Notes: generated by a model not told the origin, from the sequence alone. DNA of 64,000 nucleotides from an uncultured Bacteroidota bacterium (GCA_902595555.1 CACJQM010000001.1:186001-250000); one strand, 5' to 3'. Positions 29,764 through 40,913 are shown, counted from the stretch's first letter. Numbers and translations are program-made.

Positions 29764-31834
29764 TTGGAGGACTAGCTAAAATTTCAAAAAACTCTAAAAG
29801 ATTTTTTGCTCCAAATAAGCTATCAAATGACTTGTCTGTTGTGAATTGCATTGTATTTGAGTTATCAGGTTTTGTATCCAATAATTTTAGAGCACCGATA
29901 CCAGCATTAAAATCTGAGTAAAAGATATGGCCCTTAAAATACTGAGAACCCCATGTCATAGTATTATTTGGGATAAACCCATTAGGTGAACCAGTTTTAA
30001 AAGCAGCAATTTCTCTTCCTTGCTTATATAAATCTCCCAATAATTCTCCACTAACATCAATAACTCTTACACCTCCATTATACATTCCTGCATAAACAAC
30101 ATCATCTTCAATCCAAAAGTTGTGGGAGCCGTAACCAGGTAATTCATATCTGGCAACTTCCTTAGGATTCTTTAAGTCTGTAAAATCGACAAAATGTAAA
30201 AATCCTGTTGTTTCATTTGCTGCAAAAAAATCTACACCCTCAGGAAATATTTCATCTCCAAGGACTACATAAAATTTCCCTGTTGATTTACTTTTAAACG
30301 GGAATGCAGCGTGATTTGCCCCAGTCTTATATTTATAGTTAGCAACAGCAACAGGATTTGAAGGAGATCCACCTGCTAAACCATTTCCAACATCAATTAT
30401 ATACAAACCATCTTTCCAATTTGAAGTATATGCAATACCATCTTCAATCCATATGTCGTGAATAGCAGAGCCAAGTTCTAATTCAAATTTTCCAACACCT
30501 TTTGGGTTTTTAGGATCTTCTATATTAACTACTTCAAATTTAGCTGGATTTCCAAAGGCATTTAATGCATAAACATGATTATTGTCAATAAAGACATTGT
30601 GAACCCCACCTGTTAAACCATCTGTATACTCGGATAGTACTTTAACGTCACTTGGATTAGAAATATCCAATATTACAAAACCATTTTTTCTGTTTGATGC
30701 ACCCTCTTTAGTAATAACACATATTTTTGAATCTTTTGAAACTTTTACATCATTTACAATTCTTGCATCAACTTTAATACTATCAACTTTTGTAATATTT
30801 GTAGGATCAGTTACATCCCAGAAATAAGCTTTACCATCAAAGAATGTTCCTGATACACCATAATCTTTTCCATCAACTCCTTCAAAAAACCATGCATCAG
30901 ACGTGTGTTTATCAAATACATCTCCAGTCCCTAATTGCACTATATCTCTTTTAATATCCCGATCAGTAACTTTTATTTTAGTGGAGGACGTTACGTTACC
31001 AAAATGTGCGTTTACTGTGTAAAGTCCAGAAACATCGGCTACAAATTTATTTTCCTTTACTAAACCAGAAGCTGAGCTGCTACCATCAAAAGATACTCCG
31101 TGAAATGAGTATGTTGGATTTAAATTATTAATTTCTTTTCCTTTATTACCAAGCATTTTGGAACTCAGTGTTACAACATCTCCAGTTCTAACTGAATTGC
31201 TGCTTACTGATATGTTAAGTGAAATTACTGGACTGTCTTTAACTTTTATTTTTTTTGTTGCTTTTACACCATCAACTTCAACAGTTAAGGTTGCTTCCCC
31301 TTTTTTTAAAGCTTTAACTAGCCCATTAGAATCAACACTTACAATATCTGTATTAGAAGAATTGATATTAGCAATTAAATCATTTCTTTCATTACCATTT
31401 GCAGTGACTGATTTGTATGTGAGAGGAACGTAGCTCCCTGCAAAAGCTTCATCTGAAACTTCAATTTTAACTGATTTTGTTTTTGTATAATTTACAGTTA
31501 CAATAAATGTTTGACTAAGTCTATCACCATTATTTCTTGAATCAACACAAACTGCAACAACTTCGTGTTTACCAGGTTCATTAGCTACTATTTTTCCAGT
31601 TGATGGGTCTTGTACTATGGATCCACCAACATTGAAAACACCTTTTTTATTGTAATAAATTATAGTTTCACAATTTCTTGTTGTTCCATCAAAATTTTTA
31701 ACAAATGATTCTGGCATAAATGTATCACCAACCTCTAATACCAATCCATTTAAATTAGATTCAATAGTTTGGTTTTGTGAAAAATTTATTTGAATAGAAA
31801 AAATGAAAAATAATATTGTAATAATGTATCTCAT
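29756..31834 (-). CDS. Secreted Ig-like (BIG2) plus LVIVD-repeat beta-propeller protein
   Basis: Repeated LVIVD-like segments (FVILDISNPSDVKVLSEY, FEVVNIEDPKNPKGVGKFEL, YIIDVGNGLAGG); BIG2-like N-terminal repeats. Confidence 0.75.
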   Translation of the reverse strand: MRYIITILFFIFSIQINFSQNQTIESNLNGLVLEVGDTFMPESFVKNFDGTTRNCETIIYYNKKGVFNVGGSIVQDPSTGKIVANEPGKHEVVAVCVDSRNNGDRLSQTFIVTVNYTKTKSVKIEVSDEAFAGSYVPLTYKSVTANGNERNDLIANINSSNTDIVSVDSNGLVKALKKGEATLTVEVDGVKATKKIKVKDSPVISLNISVSSNSVRTGDVVTLSSKMLGNKGKEINNLNPTYSFHGVSFDGSSSASGLVKENKFVADVSGLYTVNAHFGNVTSSTKIKVTDRDIKRDIVQLGTGDVFDKHTSDAWFFEGVDGKDYGVSGTFFDGKAYFWDVTDPTNITKVDSIKVDARIVNDVKVSKDSKICVITKEGASNRKNGFVILDISNPSDVKVLSEYTDGLTGGVHNVFIDNNHVYALNAFGNPAKFEVVNIEDPKNPKGVGKFELELGSAIHDIWIEDGIAYTSNWKDGLYIIDVGNGLAGGSPSNPVAVANYKYKTGANHAAFPFKSKSTGKFYVVLGDEIFPEGVDFFAANETTGFLHFVDFTDLKNPKEVARYELPGYGSHNFWIEDDVVYAGMYNGGVRVIDVSGELLGDLYKQGREIAAFKTGSPNGFIPNNTMTWGSQYFKGHIFYSDFNAGIGALKLLDTKPDNSNTMQFTTDKSFDSLFGAKNLLEFFEILASPPID

Positions 31835-31879
31835 GATAATTTTTGTTTTAAAATTTAAGTTTAATTGTTAATTAAATAA

Positions 31880-33928
31880 CTAGTCCACATACTGATTTGT
31901 CATTGAATTGTTAGGCTTAAGATCAGAAACTTTAGCAACACCAATACCAGTGTTGAAATCTGAGTAAAATACATGACCTTTGTATAGTTGAGCTCCCCAT
32001 ACCATCGTGTCATTAGGTATGTAACCATCTGCTGTTCCTGTTAAAATATACCCAATTTCTCTTCCTTGCTTGTAGAGATCTCCAAGTAAGTCTCCACTGA
32101 TGTCAACTATCCTCACTCCACCAGTATACATACCGACATATAAAATATCATTGTCTATCCAATAATTGTGAGAACCATGTCCAGGAAGTTCATAACGAGC
32201 AATTTCTACAGGATTTTTAACATCTGAAAAATCAACAAAATGTAAAAATCCAGCAGTTTCGTTAGTTCCGTTTGGATTTACACCATTTGGAAAAATTTCA
32301 TCTCCCATAACAGCATAAAACTTTCCAGTAGATTTGCTCTTAAATGGGAATGTTGCATGATTTGCTCCACTATCATAAGTATAATTACCAAAAGCCACTG
32401 GATTAGATGGCGTACCTCCTGCTATTCCATTTCCTACATCAACTAGATAAACTCCATCTCTCCAGTTAGAGGAATATGCTATACCATCTTCAACCCAAAC
32501 ATCATGAATAGCTTGCCCTTCTTTACCCAATTCAAACATTCCAACTTCAATAGGGTTTGTTGGGTCTTCAATGTTGAGAATATAATATTTTTGCCCAGCA
32601 CTAAGTGCGTATACATGTTTTTCATCAATAAATAGATTATGAACACCGCCAGTTAAGTTTTTGGTATATTCTTTTATGATCTTAACGTCGTATGGATTTG
32701 TAACATCGATTATGATTATTCCATTCTTTCTATTTGAAGCACCCTCTCTGCTAATTATTGCAATTTTTCCATTAGGGGAAACTTTAACATCATTGACTGT
32801 TCTTGCATCAACTTGAACACTATCAATTTTTTTAATATCTGATGGGTTAGTAACATCCCAGAAGTATGCTGTTCCGTCAGCACCCCATGTACCAGTAACA
32901 GCATAATCTCTTTTGTCAACTCCTTCAAATACCCAAAAATCTGAAGTGTGTTTATCATTAACAGATCCAGCTCCAATTTTTTTCACTTCTCTTTGAACTT
33001 TTCTTTGAAAAACATTAATGATTTTTGATTTTGATGTATTTCCAAATGATGCAGTTAAAATATATTTTCCAGGCACATCACCAACAAATCTACCATCTTG
33101 GAGAATTAATCCAGAAGCAGAATTACTTTTATCAAAAGATTTTCCAGTAAATGAATATTTAAGTTTAATGTTACTAATAAGATTTCCTCGTTTATCGTAT
33201 GCATCAGCTTTCAAATTTATTACATCCCCAGTTCTGACTTTTTCAGGTTTTTGTAAGCTTAAATTAATATTTGTGACAGGATTCTTTTTAATATTAATGG
33301 TCTTCGAGGATTTTACTCCATCAAAAACAACATTAATGGTGGCTGATCCAGCTTTGACAGCTAAAACATTATTGGAATCATCGATATTTAATTTATCATT
33401 AGATGAATTAATTGAAAATTCTAAGTTTGAAAAGTATCTTTCAGCATTATCTGATTTCCAATAATCGATATCTCTAACAACATCCATTTGATCAGTAATT
33501 TTATATGAAAGAGGGATGTATGTGTCAGTGTATATGGACTCATTTTCAGTAATTATGTCTATGCTTTTAACTTTTGGATAATTTATTGTTACGTTAAACG
33601 TTCTTCTTATACTTTTTCCACTTCCATAGCAAATTGCAACAACTTCATGATATCCGGGTTCAACTGCTTTAATTGTTCCATTGGCTCTGTTGAATTCCAT
33701 CACTTTGCCAGTCATACTAAAAGCACCTTTTTTATAATAGTAATATACTCTTTCACAATCATATTTTTTTCCTTGATTATCAACCGAGTATGTTGTTGGT
33801 TTATAAATTTGGCCTATATCTAACTTTAGCTCATCTAAATCAGATATCACACTTTTTTCTTGTGAAAAAAGTAATGTAGAAAAAGAAATAAAAATCAATA
33901 GTAAGATGTTGTTTTTCATAATGATCAA
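31880..33928 (-). CDS. Secreted Ig-like (BIG2) plus LVIVD-repeat beta-propeller protein, tandem paralogue of 29756-31834
   Basis: Collinear similarity to the neighbour throughout (NDVKVS.GKIAIISREGASNRKNGIIIIDVTNPYDVKIIKEY). Confidence 0.78.
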   Translation of the reverse strand: MIIMKNNILLLIFISFSTLLFSQEKSVISDLDELKLDIGQIYKPTTYSVDNQGKKYDCERVYYYYKKGAFSMTGKVMEFNRANGTIKAVEPGYHEVVAICYGSGKSIRRTFNVTINYPKVKSIDIITENESIYTDTYIPLSYKITDQMDVVRDIDYWKSDNAERYFSNLEFSINSSNDKLNIDDSNNVLAVKAGSATINVVFDGVKSSKTINIKKNPVTNINLSLQKPEKVRTGDVINLKADAYDKRGNLISNIKLKYSFTGKSFDKSNSASGLILQDGRFVGDVPGKYILTASFGNTSKSKIINVFQRKVQREVKKIGAGSVNDKHTSDFWVFEGVDKRDYAVTGTWGADGTAYFWDVTNPSDIKKIDSVQVDARTVNDVKVSPNGKIAIISREGASNRKNGIIIIDVTNPYDVKIIKEYTKNLTGGVHNLFIDEKHVYALSAGQKYYILNIEDPTNPIEVGMFELGKEGQAIHDVWVEDGIAYSSNWRDGVYLVDVGNGIAGGTPSNPVAFGNYTYDSGANHATFPFKSKSTGKFYAVMGDEIFPNGVNPNGTNETAGFLHFVDFSDVKNPVEIARYELPGHGSHNYWIDNDILYVGMYTGGVRIVDISGDLLGDLYKQGREIGYILTGTADGYIPNDTMVWGAQLYKGHVFYSDFNTGIGVAKVSDLKPNNSMTNQYVD

Positions 33929-33953
33929 ATTAATTTATTAATATAAATAATTA

Positions 33954-33986
33954 AAAAAAGGGAATCAAGTAAGATTCCCTTTTTTT
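33954..33986 (-). terminator. Intrinsic terminator downstream of tRNA-Arg
   Basis: GGGAATC-aagtaa-GATTCCC flanked by A and T runs. Confidence 0.75.
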
Positions 33987-33987
33987 G

Positions 33988-34061
33988 TGACCTCGGCAGG
34001 ATTCAAACCTACAACCTTCTGAGCCGTAATCAGATGCACTATTCAGTTATGCTACGAGGCC
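33988..34061 (-). tRNA. tRNA-Arg (anticodon ACG)
   Basis: Reverse complement GGCCTCGTAGCATAACTGAATAGTGCATCTGATTACGGCTCAGAAGGTTGTAGGTTTGAATCCTGCCGAGGTCA; acceptor GGCCTCG/CGAGGTC, anticodon loop TTACGGC, T-arm GGTTTGAATCC. Confidence 0.93.
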
Positions 34062-34119
34062 TTGGTGCAAAACTATAATTATTTTAGTTTATTTTTATAA
34101 TCACTTTAAAATATTAATA

Positions 34120-35280
34120 TTGAAAGAGAAATATGATTTAATTTTTTGTGGAGGAGGTCTTTCAACCTTAATATTTTTAAATAAAATTATTTCTGACAAT
34201 TATTTTGATGATAAATCAATTTTAGTAATTGAAAAAAATCCAAACTTAATTCCAAAAAAAACATGGAGTTTTTGGGAAAAAAAAGATTCCTATTGGAATG
34301 ATTTTATAATTAAATCATGGGATAAAATTATTTTCAAAAGCCAAAATGTATTAATCGAGAGAAATCTAAGTAATATGAATTATAAAATGATAAAAAGTGA
34401 GTCATTTTATAATCATATTTATGATAAAGTAAAAAGACAACCCAACATTAAAATTAATAAAGGAGATGTAGTTGATGTTCATGACCAAAATGATGGTGTT
34501 GTTGTTAAAACAAGAAATGAAACATTTAAAGCTGCTAAAGTTTTAAATAGCATCCCAGATGACTTATATAAAACTAATTTAAATTTTCCTGTTTTGTTGC
34601 AACATTTTGTTGGTTGGACAATCAAAACAAATAAGCCTGTTTTCGATGAATCTAAAGCAACCTTGATGGATTTTTCGATCGATCAAAAAAATGAAACTAG
34701 ATTTATTTATGTTTTACCAACAAGTAAAAATGAAGCACTTGTTGAGTTTACACTATTTTCTAAAGAATTAATAACAAATAGTGAATATGAAAGTGAAATA
34801 AAGAAGCACCTTCAATCATTGGGTATTCTTGATTATGATGTTAAACTAAAAGAGACTGGAATAATACCCATGACGTGTTTTCCTTTTGACAATGCTAATA
34901 CTAAAAACTTAGTAAACATTGGTACAGCTGGTGGATGGACAAAACCATCAAGTGGGTATACTTTCAGATTTATAGATAAGTACTCAGATAAGTTGATTGA
35001 TTTTATTAAATCTGAAAGAAGTTTTAAAAAATTTAAATTAAGAAATAGATTTTGGTTTTATGACCTGTTATTTATTGATGTTTTATATCATAAAAATCAT
35101 TTAGGTTCAATTCTTTTTGAAAACATGTTCAAAAAAAATTCGTTTAAATCAATCTTTAGGTTTTTAGATAATGAAAGCAGTTTTATTGAGGAATTAAAAA
35201 TTATTGGTTCATTTCCAAAATGGATTTTTATTAAATCTTTTTTTAAAAACTTACCTAAAATTATTTCGAATTACTTATAG
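34120..35280 (+). CDS. crtY: Lycopene cyclase family protein (CrtY-like)
   Basis: YDLIFCGGGLSTLIFLNKI; ILVIEKNPNLIPKKTWSFWEKKDSYW; TTG start. Confidence 0.82.
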   Translation: MKEKYDLIFCGGGLSTLIFLNKIISDNYFDDKSILVIEKNPNLIPKKTWSFWEKKDSYWNDFIIKSWDKIIFKSQNVLIERNLSNMNYKMIKSESFYNHIYDKVKRQPNIKINKGDVVDVHDQNDGVVVKTRNETFKAAKVLNSIPDDLYKTNLNFPVLLQHFVGWTIKTNKPVFDESKATLMDFSIDQKNETRFIYVLPTSKNEALVEFTLFSKELITNSEYESEIKKHLQSLGILDYDVKLKETGIIPMTCFPFDNANTKNLVNIGTAGGWTKPSSGYTFRFIDKYSDKLIDFIKSERSFKKFKLRNRFWFYDLLFIDVLYHKNHLGSILFENMFKKNSFKSIFRFLDNESSFIEELKIIGSFPKWIFIKSFFKNLPKIISNYL

Positions 35281-36233
35281 ATTTTAATTTTAAAATCACC
35301 ATTAGATTTTTTGTAGCCTCTATACATCCCTTCTGTGTTAAAATCCATAGTTATATTACCTTTTGAATCTAGTCCAACAACACCACCACTACCACCTAAG
35401 TCTTTAACTTTTTTTAATGTTTTTTTTGAAGCTGATTGAATTGATGAGTTATTGTATTCCATTTGAGATGAAATATCGTAAGCAACAACATTTCTTATGA
35501 AGTATTCACCCCATCCTGTTGATGAAATTCCGCATGTTTTATTATTAGCATAAGTACCAGCTCCAATTATTGGCACGTCACCAATTCGATTCCATTTTTT
35601 ATTTGTCATCCCACCTGTTGAAGTTCCTGATGTAATATTCCCATCTGAATCAAGAGCCACACAACCTACTGTTCCAAATTTATTGTCTGTTAATGAATCT
35701 CTTTTCTTTGCATTTCTAAGGGAATTTAATCTCCTCTGAGTAATAAAATATTCATTTTCAACAATTTCTAGATTTTCATATTTTGCAAATGACTCTGCTC
35801 CCTTACCAGACAGAAAAACGTGTTCAGATTTTTCCATAACTAGTCGAGCAGCAGATATTGGATTTTTTATTTTAGTTACACCACTAATGGCACCAGCATT
35901 AAGATTATCTCCTCTCATGATGGATGCATCCATTTCAACAATACCAGCATTAGAAAGTACAGAGCCTTTGCCTGCATTAAATAATTCAGAATTTTCTAAG
36001 ATTTTGATAGTTGCCTCAACCGCATCTATGCTAGAACCATTTTTTTCTAAAATATTGTAACCCGCATTAATTGCTTCTTCCATTTTTTGGATGTAAGCAT
36101 TTTCCATTTCATCAGACATATTTTTCTTTAAAATTGTTCCAGCTCCACCATGTACAACAATGGCATACTCAACTTCATTTGTTTCACAACTATAGAATAA
36201 TGATAAAAAAAATAAAAGAAGAAGTAATCTCAT
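35271..36233 (-). CDS. Isoaspartyl peptidase/L-asparaginase (plant-type, Ntn hydrolase) lipoprotein
   Basis: AIVVHGGAGT; autocleavage site KFGTVGCVALDSDGN; SGTSTGGMTNKKWNRIGDVPIIGAGTYA. Confidence 0.92.
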   Translation of the reverse strand: MRLLLLLFFLSLFYSCETNEVEYAIVVHGGAGTILKKNMSDEMENAYIQKMEEAINAGYNILEKNGSSIDAVEATIKILENSELFNAGKGSVLSNAGIVEMDASIMRGDNLNAGAISGVTKIKNPISAARLVMEKSEHVFLSGKGAESFAKYENLEIVENEYFITQRRLNSLRNAKKRDSLTDNKFGTVGCVALDSDGNITSGTSTGGMTNKKWNRIGDVPIIGAGTYANNKTCGISSTGWGEYFIRNVVAYDISSQMEYNNSSIQSASKKTLKKVKDLGGSGGVVGLDSKGNITMDFNTEGMYRGYKKSNGDFKIKIYK

Positions 36234-36430
36234 AACTAAAGAGAGTTTTTAGTTATGAAATATCTATAGCCTATAATTAGCAATTGTAATTTGCTAGCTC
36301 TTTTTAAATCCAGATGTTTTTTTGTAAAGCTTGGTAAAATAATCTTATTAATTTTTGCTAAAAATTGAAATATAAGTTTGCTTATCATCTAATGCAATAT
36401 ACAATACATGTACTATCTTAGCAAAATAAA

Positions 36431-37360
36431 ATGATAACTCAAGTATTTTTATTAATATCTGGACTACTACTACTTATTGTTGGAAGCAATTATCTATTAA
36501 AATCTGCGGTTGATCTTTCCATTAAGCTAAATTTATCTAAAGTTGTTATAGGCTTAACTGTCGTGTCATTCGCTACTTCGGCCCCAGAACTACTTATTAG
36601 TCTTAGTTCTGCTCTTAAAGGATCTGCTGACATTGCAATTTCAAATGTAATAGGCTCTAATATTGCGAATTTAGGATTAGTACTTGGTACAGTACTTTGC
36701 TTTATCAATATTAAAATACCTAAATCAAATATAAAATATGATTGGACTTTTTTAATGCTTATTAGTTTTGTCTTTTTCTATTTTATTAATGATTTTTCTG
36801 TTAATAGAACTGAGGGGTTTTTATTGTTTTCGGCACTTATACTTTTTTTAATTTTTATTGTTAAAATTAGAGATGATGAACATGTTGAAGAAATAAAAGT
36901 GAGTACTGCCTCAAATTCTAAAATTCTGATATTAATTGTTATTTCTAGTATACTTCTATACTATGGATCAGAATTATTTGTTAACAGCTCAATATATTTT
37001 GCAGAGTATTTTGGTGTATCCGAGAGGGTTATAGGTCTTACTTTAGTTGCGATAGGTACGAGTTTGCCTGAACTTGTTACATCACTTGTTGCAATTTATA
37101 AATCTGAATTAGACATTTCAATTGGAAATATTATTGGATCTAATATTTTTAATATACTTGCGGTAATTGGATTAACATCTATTGTTACAGATTTAAATAT
37201 CTTAAGTGAAAGAATATTGAGTTTTGACATTTATGTTATGATTTTCTTCAGCTTAATTTTGGTATTTTTTTATTTGTCAAACAAGAAAAGATTTTTAAAC
37301 TTTTATCACGGCATTATCTACCTGATGTTATTTATTAGTTACTATTTATATATACTATAA
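36431..37360 (+). CDS. Calcium/sodium antiporter, CaCA family (YrbG-like)
   Basis: Two repeats: VSFATSAPELLISLSSALKGSADIAISNVIGSNIANLGLVLG and VAIGTSLPELVTSLVAIYKSELDISIGNIIGSNIFNILAVIG. Confidence 0.93.
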   Translation: MITQVFLLISGLLLLIVGSNYLLKSAVDLSIKLNLSKVVIGLTVVSFATSAPELLISLSSALKGSADIAISNVIGSNIANLGLVLGTVLCFINIKIPKSNIKYDWTFLMLISFVFFYFINDFSVNRTEGFLLFSALILFLIFIVKIRDDEHVEEIKVSTASNSKILILIVISSILLYYGSELFVNSSIYFAEYFGVSERVIGLTLVAIGTSLPELVTSLVAIYKSELDISIGNIIGSNIFNILAVIGLTSIVTDLNILSERILSFDIYVMIFFSLILVFFYLSNKKRFLNFYHGIIYLMLFISYYLYIL

Positions 37361-37362
37361 AA

Positions 37363-37396
37363 AAACACCTTCCTAATAAATATTAAAAAGGTGTTT
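37363..37396. terminator. Bidirectional terminator between the antiporter and glnA
   Basis: AAACACCTT / AAGGTGTTT arms. Confidence 0.75.
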
Positions 37397-37418
37397 CTTA
37401 AAAAATTAAGAATTAATC

Positions 37419-38426
37419 TTAAACCTTAGCAGATTTAACTGTTTTGATTATCCTTCCTGCAATTTTATATGGATCTCCATTTGATGCTGGTCTTCTATCT
37501 TCAAGCCAACCTTTATAACCTTTTTCAACAGTCATAATTGGTATTCTTATTGAAGCACCACGATCTGAAACTCCATAACTAAATTCATGTATTGATTGAG
37601 TCTCATGATCTCCAGTTAACCTTTGATCATTGTAAGCTCCATAAACTTCAATATGTTCTTTGACTACAGGTCTAAATGCTTCACAAATTTTTTCATATGT
37701 TTCTTTAGACCCACAAGTTCTAAGAGTTGTATTTGAAAAGTTAGCATGCATTCCTGATCCATTCCAGTCCGTAGCACCAAGAGGTTTTGGATGGTATTCA
37801 ATAGCTAAACCATATTCTTCAGCTAATCTTTCTAAAAAATACCTAGCAATCCACATTTCATCACCTGCCTTAGCAGCTCCTTTTGCAAATGTTTGAAACT
37901 CCCATTGTCCGGCAGCAACCTCAGCATTTGTCCCCTCAACAGTTATACCTGCATCTAAGCATATATCTAAATGTCTTTCCATTATTTCTCTTCCGAAAGC
38001 ATTTTTACCACCAACAGAACAATAGAATTGTCCCTGTGGAGTCTGATCTTTTGGAAAACCTAAAGGAAGGTTAGTTTCAGGATCCCACAAGAAATATTCC
38101 TGCTCAAGACCAAACCAAAAGTCGTTGTCATCATCGTCAATGGTTGCTCTCCCATTAGATTCGTGAGGAGATCCATCAGGATTCAATACTTCAGTCATAA
38201 CTATCCATCCATTTTTTCTAACTGGATCTGGATAAATTGCAACAGGCTTCAAAAGACAATCTGATGATCCTCCTTCTGCCTGTCTAGTAGAACTACCATC
38301 AAACGCCCACATCGGACAGTCTTCAAGTTTTCCACTAAAATTTTCTATAATTTTTGTTTTACCTCTAAGGTTGGCAGTTGGTTTATAACCATCTAGCCAT
38401 AAATATTCAAGTTTGGATTTGCCCAT
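37419..38426 (-). CDS. glnA: Glutamine synthetase, type II (GSII)
   Basis: LEYLWLDGYKPTANLRGKTK, CPMWAFDGSST, GLEQEYFLWD, DWNGSGMHANFS; 335 aa GSII length. Confidence 0.95.
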   Translation of the reverse strand: MGKSKLEYLWLDGYKPTANLRGKTKIIENFSGKLEDCPMWAFDGSSTRQAEGGSSDCLLKPVAIYPDPVRKNGWIVMTEVLNPDGSPHESNGRATIDDDDNDFWFGLEQEYFLWDPETNLPLGFPKDQTPQGQFYCSVGGKNAFGREIMERHLDICLDAGITVEGTNAEVAAGQWEFQTFAKGAAKAGDEMWIARYFLERLAEEYGLAIEYHPKPLGATDWNGSGMHANFSNTTLRTCGSKETYEKICEAFRPVVKEHIEVYGAYNDQRLTGDHETQSIHEFSYGVSDRGASIRIPIMTVEKGYKGWLEDRRPASNGDPYKIAGRIIKTVKSAKV

Positions 38427-38665
38427 AACAATTGTAGATTAAGTGTTTATGGGATATAAATGTATAATTATTTTTAAAAAAAATATCGTACTTGAATTCA
38501 ATTTTATTGCTTTTTATTAACATCACATTTATTACTGTAATTTATTTTCTTTTTAACAATTTTTGCATCTATTTTTTAATAATTTTTTAATTAAAGATTG
38601 CATTTATAATTCTTTATTTTTTTTGAATCTTTTATAACCCTTATCTTTGAATTAATATTCGTTAG

Positions 38666-39838
38666 TTGAACAATTCATCAAAATATGACAGCAGAGGAGT
38701 TTCATTTGATAAGAAAGAGGTTCATGATGCGATAAAAAATATCGATAAAGGTCTATTTCCTAATGCATTTTGTAAAATAATTCCTGATCTAATATCCGGC
38801 GATGATGATTATTGTATTGTTATGCATGCTGATGGTGCTGGAACTAAGTCATCTTTAGCTTATGCATACTGGAAAGAAACAGGAGATTTGGATGTTTGGA
38901 AAGGAATCTCGCAAGATTCATTAATAATGAATATTGATGATCTAATCTGTGTTGGAGCTATTGATAATATTATAGTTTCATCAACTATTGGAAGAAATAA
39001 GAAACTCATTCCGGGTGATGTTATAAAAACCATTATTGAAGGAAATGAATATGTTATTTCAAAATTAAATTCACACGGTATTAATGTAAAATCATCTGGT
39101 GGTGAAACTGCAGATGTCGGTGATTTGGTTAAAACCATAATTGTTGATTCAACTGTGGTTTGCAGATTAAAAAAAGACGATGTAATTGACAACTCAAATA
39201 TTAATGCTGGCAATGTTATAGTTGGATTAGCTTCATTTGGAAAAACCAATTATGAAGATCAATATAATAGCGGTATTGGAAGTAACGGCTTGACATCAGC
39301 TAGGCATGATGTTTTTGATAAATATCTAAAAGATAAATTTCCTGAAACATATGATAATTCTCTTCCAGATGATTTAATTTATTCAGGATCTAAAAAATTA
39401 ACAGATAAAATTGAAGGAACTAATTTAAATGCAGGTCAATTAGTTCTATCGCCTACTAGAACGTATGCGCCTGTCATGAAAGAAATTTTTTCAAAAATTA
39501 ACAGAAAAAAAATTAATGGATTAATCCACTGTAGTGGTGGAGCTCAAACAAAAGTTATGAACTTTGTTGAGAACAAACATATTATAAAAGATAATTTATT
39601 TGATATTCCACCTGTATTTAATTTAATACAAAAAGAATCAGGTACTAATTGGAGAGAAATGTATCAAGTATTTAACATGGGGCATAGATTGGAAATATAT
39701 ACAGATGGTAACACTGCTGATGAAATAATTAGTATTTGTGACTCATTTAGTTTAGAGGCAAAAATTATTGGAAGAGTTGAGGAAAATAGCACCAATAAAC
39801 TAACAATTAAATCGTCAAAAGGACATTTCAATTATTAA
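38666..39838 (+). CDS. purM: Phosphoribosylformylglycinamidine cyclo-ligase (AIR synthase)
   Basis: [46 protein letters not shown] start; 390-aa Bacteroidota form. Confidence 0.88.
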   Translation: MNNSSKYDSRGVSFDKKEVHDAIKNIDKGLFPNAFCKIIPDLISGDDDYCIVMHADGAGTKSSLAYAYWKETGDLDVWKGISQDSLIMNIDDLICVGAIDNIIVSSTIGRNKKLIPGDVIKTIIEGNEYVISKLNSHGINVKSSGGETADVGDLVKTIIVDSTVVCRLKKDDVIDNSNINAGNVIVGLASFGKTNYEDQYNSGIGSNGLTSARHDVFDKYLKDKFPETYDNSLPDDLIYSGSKKLTDKIEGTNLNAGQLVLSPTRTYAPVMKEIFSKINRKKINGLIHCSGGAQTKVMNFVENKHIIKDNLFDIPPVFNLIQKESGTNWREMYQVFNMGHRLEIYTDGNTADEIISICDSFSLEAKIIGRVEENSTNKLTIKSSKGHFNY

Positions 39839-39839
39839 T

Positions 39840-40910
39840 ATGCTAGAGAAACTAAAAATATTAGAAGATAGATTCAATGAACTTTCAGATTTACTCACTA
39901 AGCCTGATATAATTTCTGACCAATCCAGATATATTAAGATTTCAAAGGATTATAAAGACTTAAAGACTGTCATTGATAAAAAAAATGAATACGAAGAAGT
40001 TCTTTCAAATATTTCTGAAGCCAAGGAAATTATAAAAAATGAAAATGATAAAGAGATGATTGAGTTGGCAAATTTAGAATTGAATGAAGCTCAAGCCAAA
40101 GTGGTAAAGATTGAGGATGATTTAAAGAAATTATTAATCCCTAAAGATCCAGATGATCCTAAAAATATAGTAATGGAACTCAGAGCTGGAACCGGAGGTG
40201 ATGAAGCTAGTATTTTTGCAGGTGATCTTTTCAGAATGTACTCAAAATATGCTGAAAAACAAGGCTGGAAAGTAAATCTCGTTGATTATAATGAAGGAAC
40301 TGCAGGTGGATACAAAGAAATAATTTTTGAGGTCAATGGGGAAAATGTTTATGGAACCATGAAATTTGAGTCTGGCGTTCACAGGGTGCAACGTGTTCCA
40401 CAAACCGAAACACAAGGAAGAGTACATACTTCAGCAGCAACTGTGATTGTCCTACCGGAAGCTGAAGAATTTGATGTTGAGTTAAATATGCAAGATGTAA
40501 GAATCGAAAGGACTACATCAACAGGACCAGGTGGTCAATCTGTAAATACTACATACTCTGCTATTAAATTACATCACGAACCAACTGGAATAATAGTGAG
40601 TTGCCAAGATCAAAAATCACAACATAAAAATCTTGATAAAGCTCTTAAGGTTTTAAGATCAAGGTTGTATGAGCTTGAAATGAAAAAAAGAGAAGAAGCA
40701 GATTCAGCAAAAAGAAATTCAATGGTATCCTCAGGAGATAGGTCGGCAAAAATTAGAACATATAACTATCCTCAAGGTAGAGTTACAGACCATAGAATTA
40801 ATTTAACTTTATATGATTTACAAAATATTGTTAATGGCGATATTGATAAACTTGTAGAAGAATTAAAAATTGTTCAGGATTCAGAATTAATAAAAAATGA
40901 AGAATTATAA
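39840..40910 (+). CDS. prfA: Peptide chain release factor 1
   Basis: GGQ motif [49 protein letters not shown]. Confidence 0.96.
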   Translation: MLEKLKILEDRFNELSDLLTKPDIISDQSRYIKISKDYKDLKTVIDKKNEYEEVLSNISEAKEIIKNENDKEMIELANLELNEAQAKVVKIEDDLKKLLIPKDPDDPKNIVMELRAGTGGDEASIFAGDLFRMYSKYAEKQGWKVNLVDYNEGTAGGYKEIIFEVNGENVYGTMKFESGVHRVQRVPQTETQGRVHTSAATVIVLPEAEEFDVELNMQDVRIERTTSTGPGGQSVNTTYSAIKLHHEPTGIIVSCQDQKSQHKNLDKALKVLRSRLYELEMKKREEADSAKRNSMVSSGDRSAKIRTYNYPQGRVTDHRINLTLYDLQNIVNGDIDKLVEELKIVQDSELIKNEEL

Positions 40911-40913
40911 TTT

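Noticed and set aside
33018-33464. 148-aa plus-strand ORF inside the BIG2-LVIVD gene
   Set aside because: Antisense to a clear secreted-protein CDS; composition is the mirror of the coding strand, no recognisable domain. Same logic for 38860-39249, 42066-42464, 63343-63774 and 18442-18768.
33954-34061. tRNA-Arg as an integration site for a mobile element
   Set aside because: No integrase, no direct repeat of the tRNA 3' end seen nearby, and flanking genes look chromosomal.
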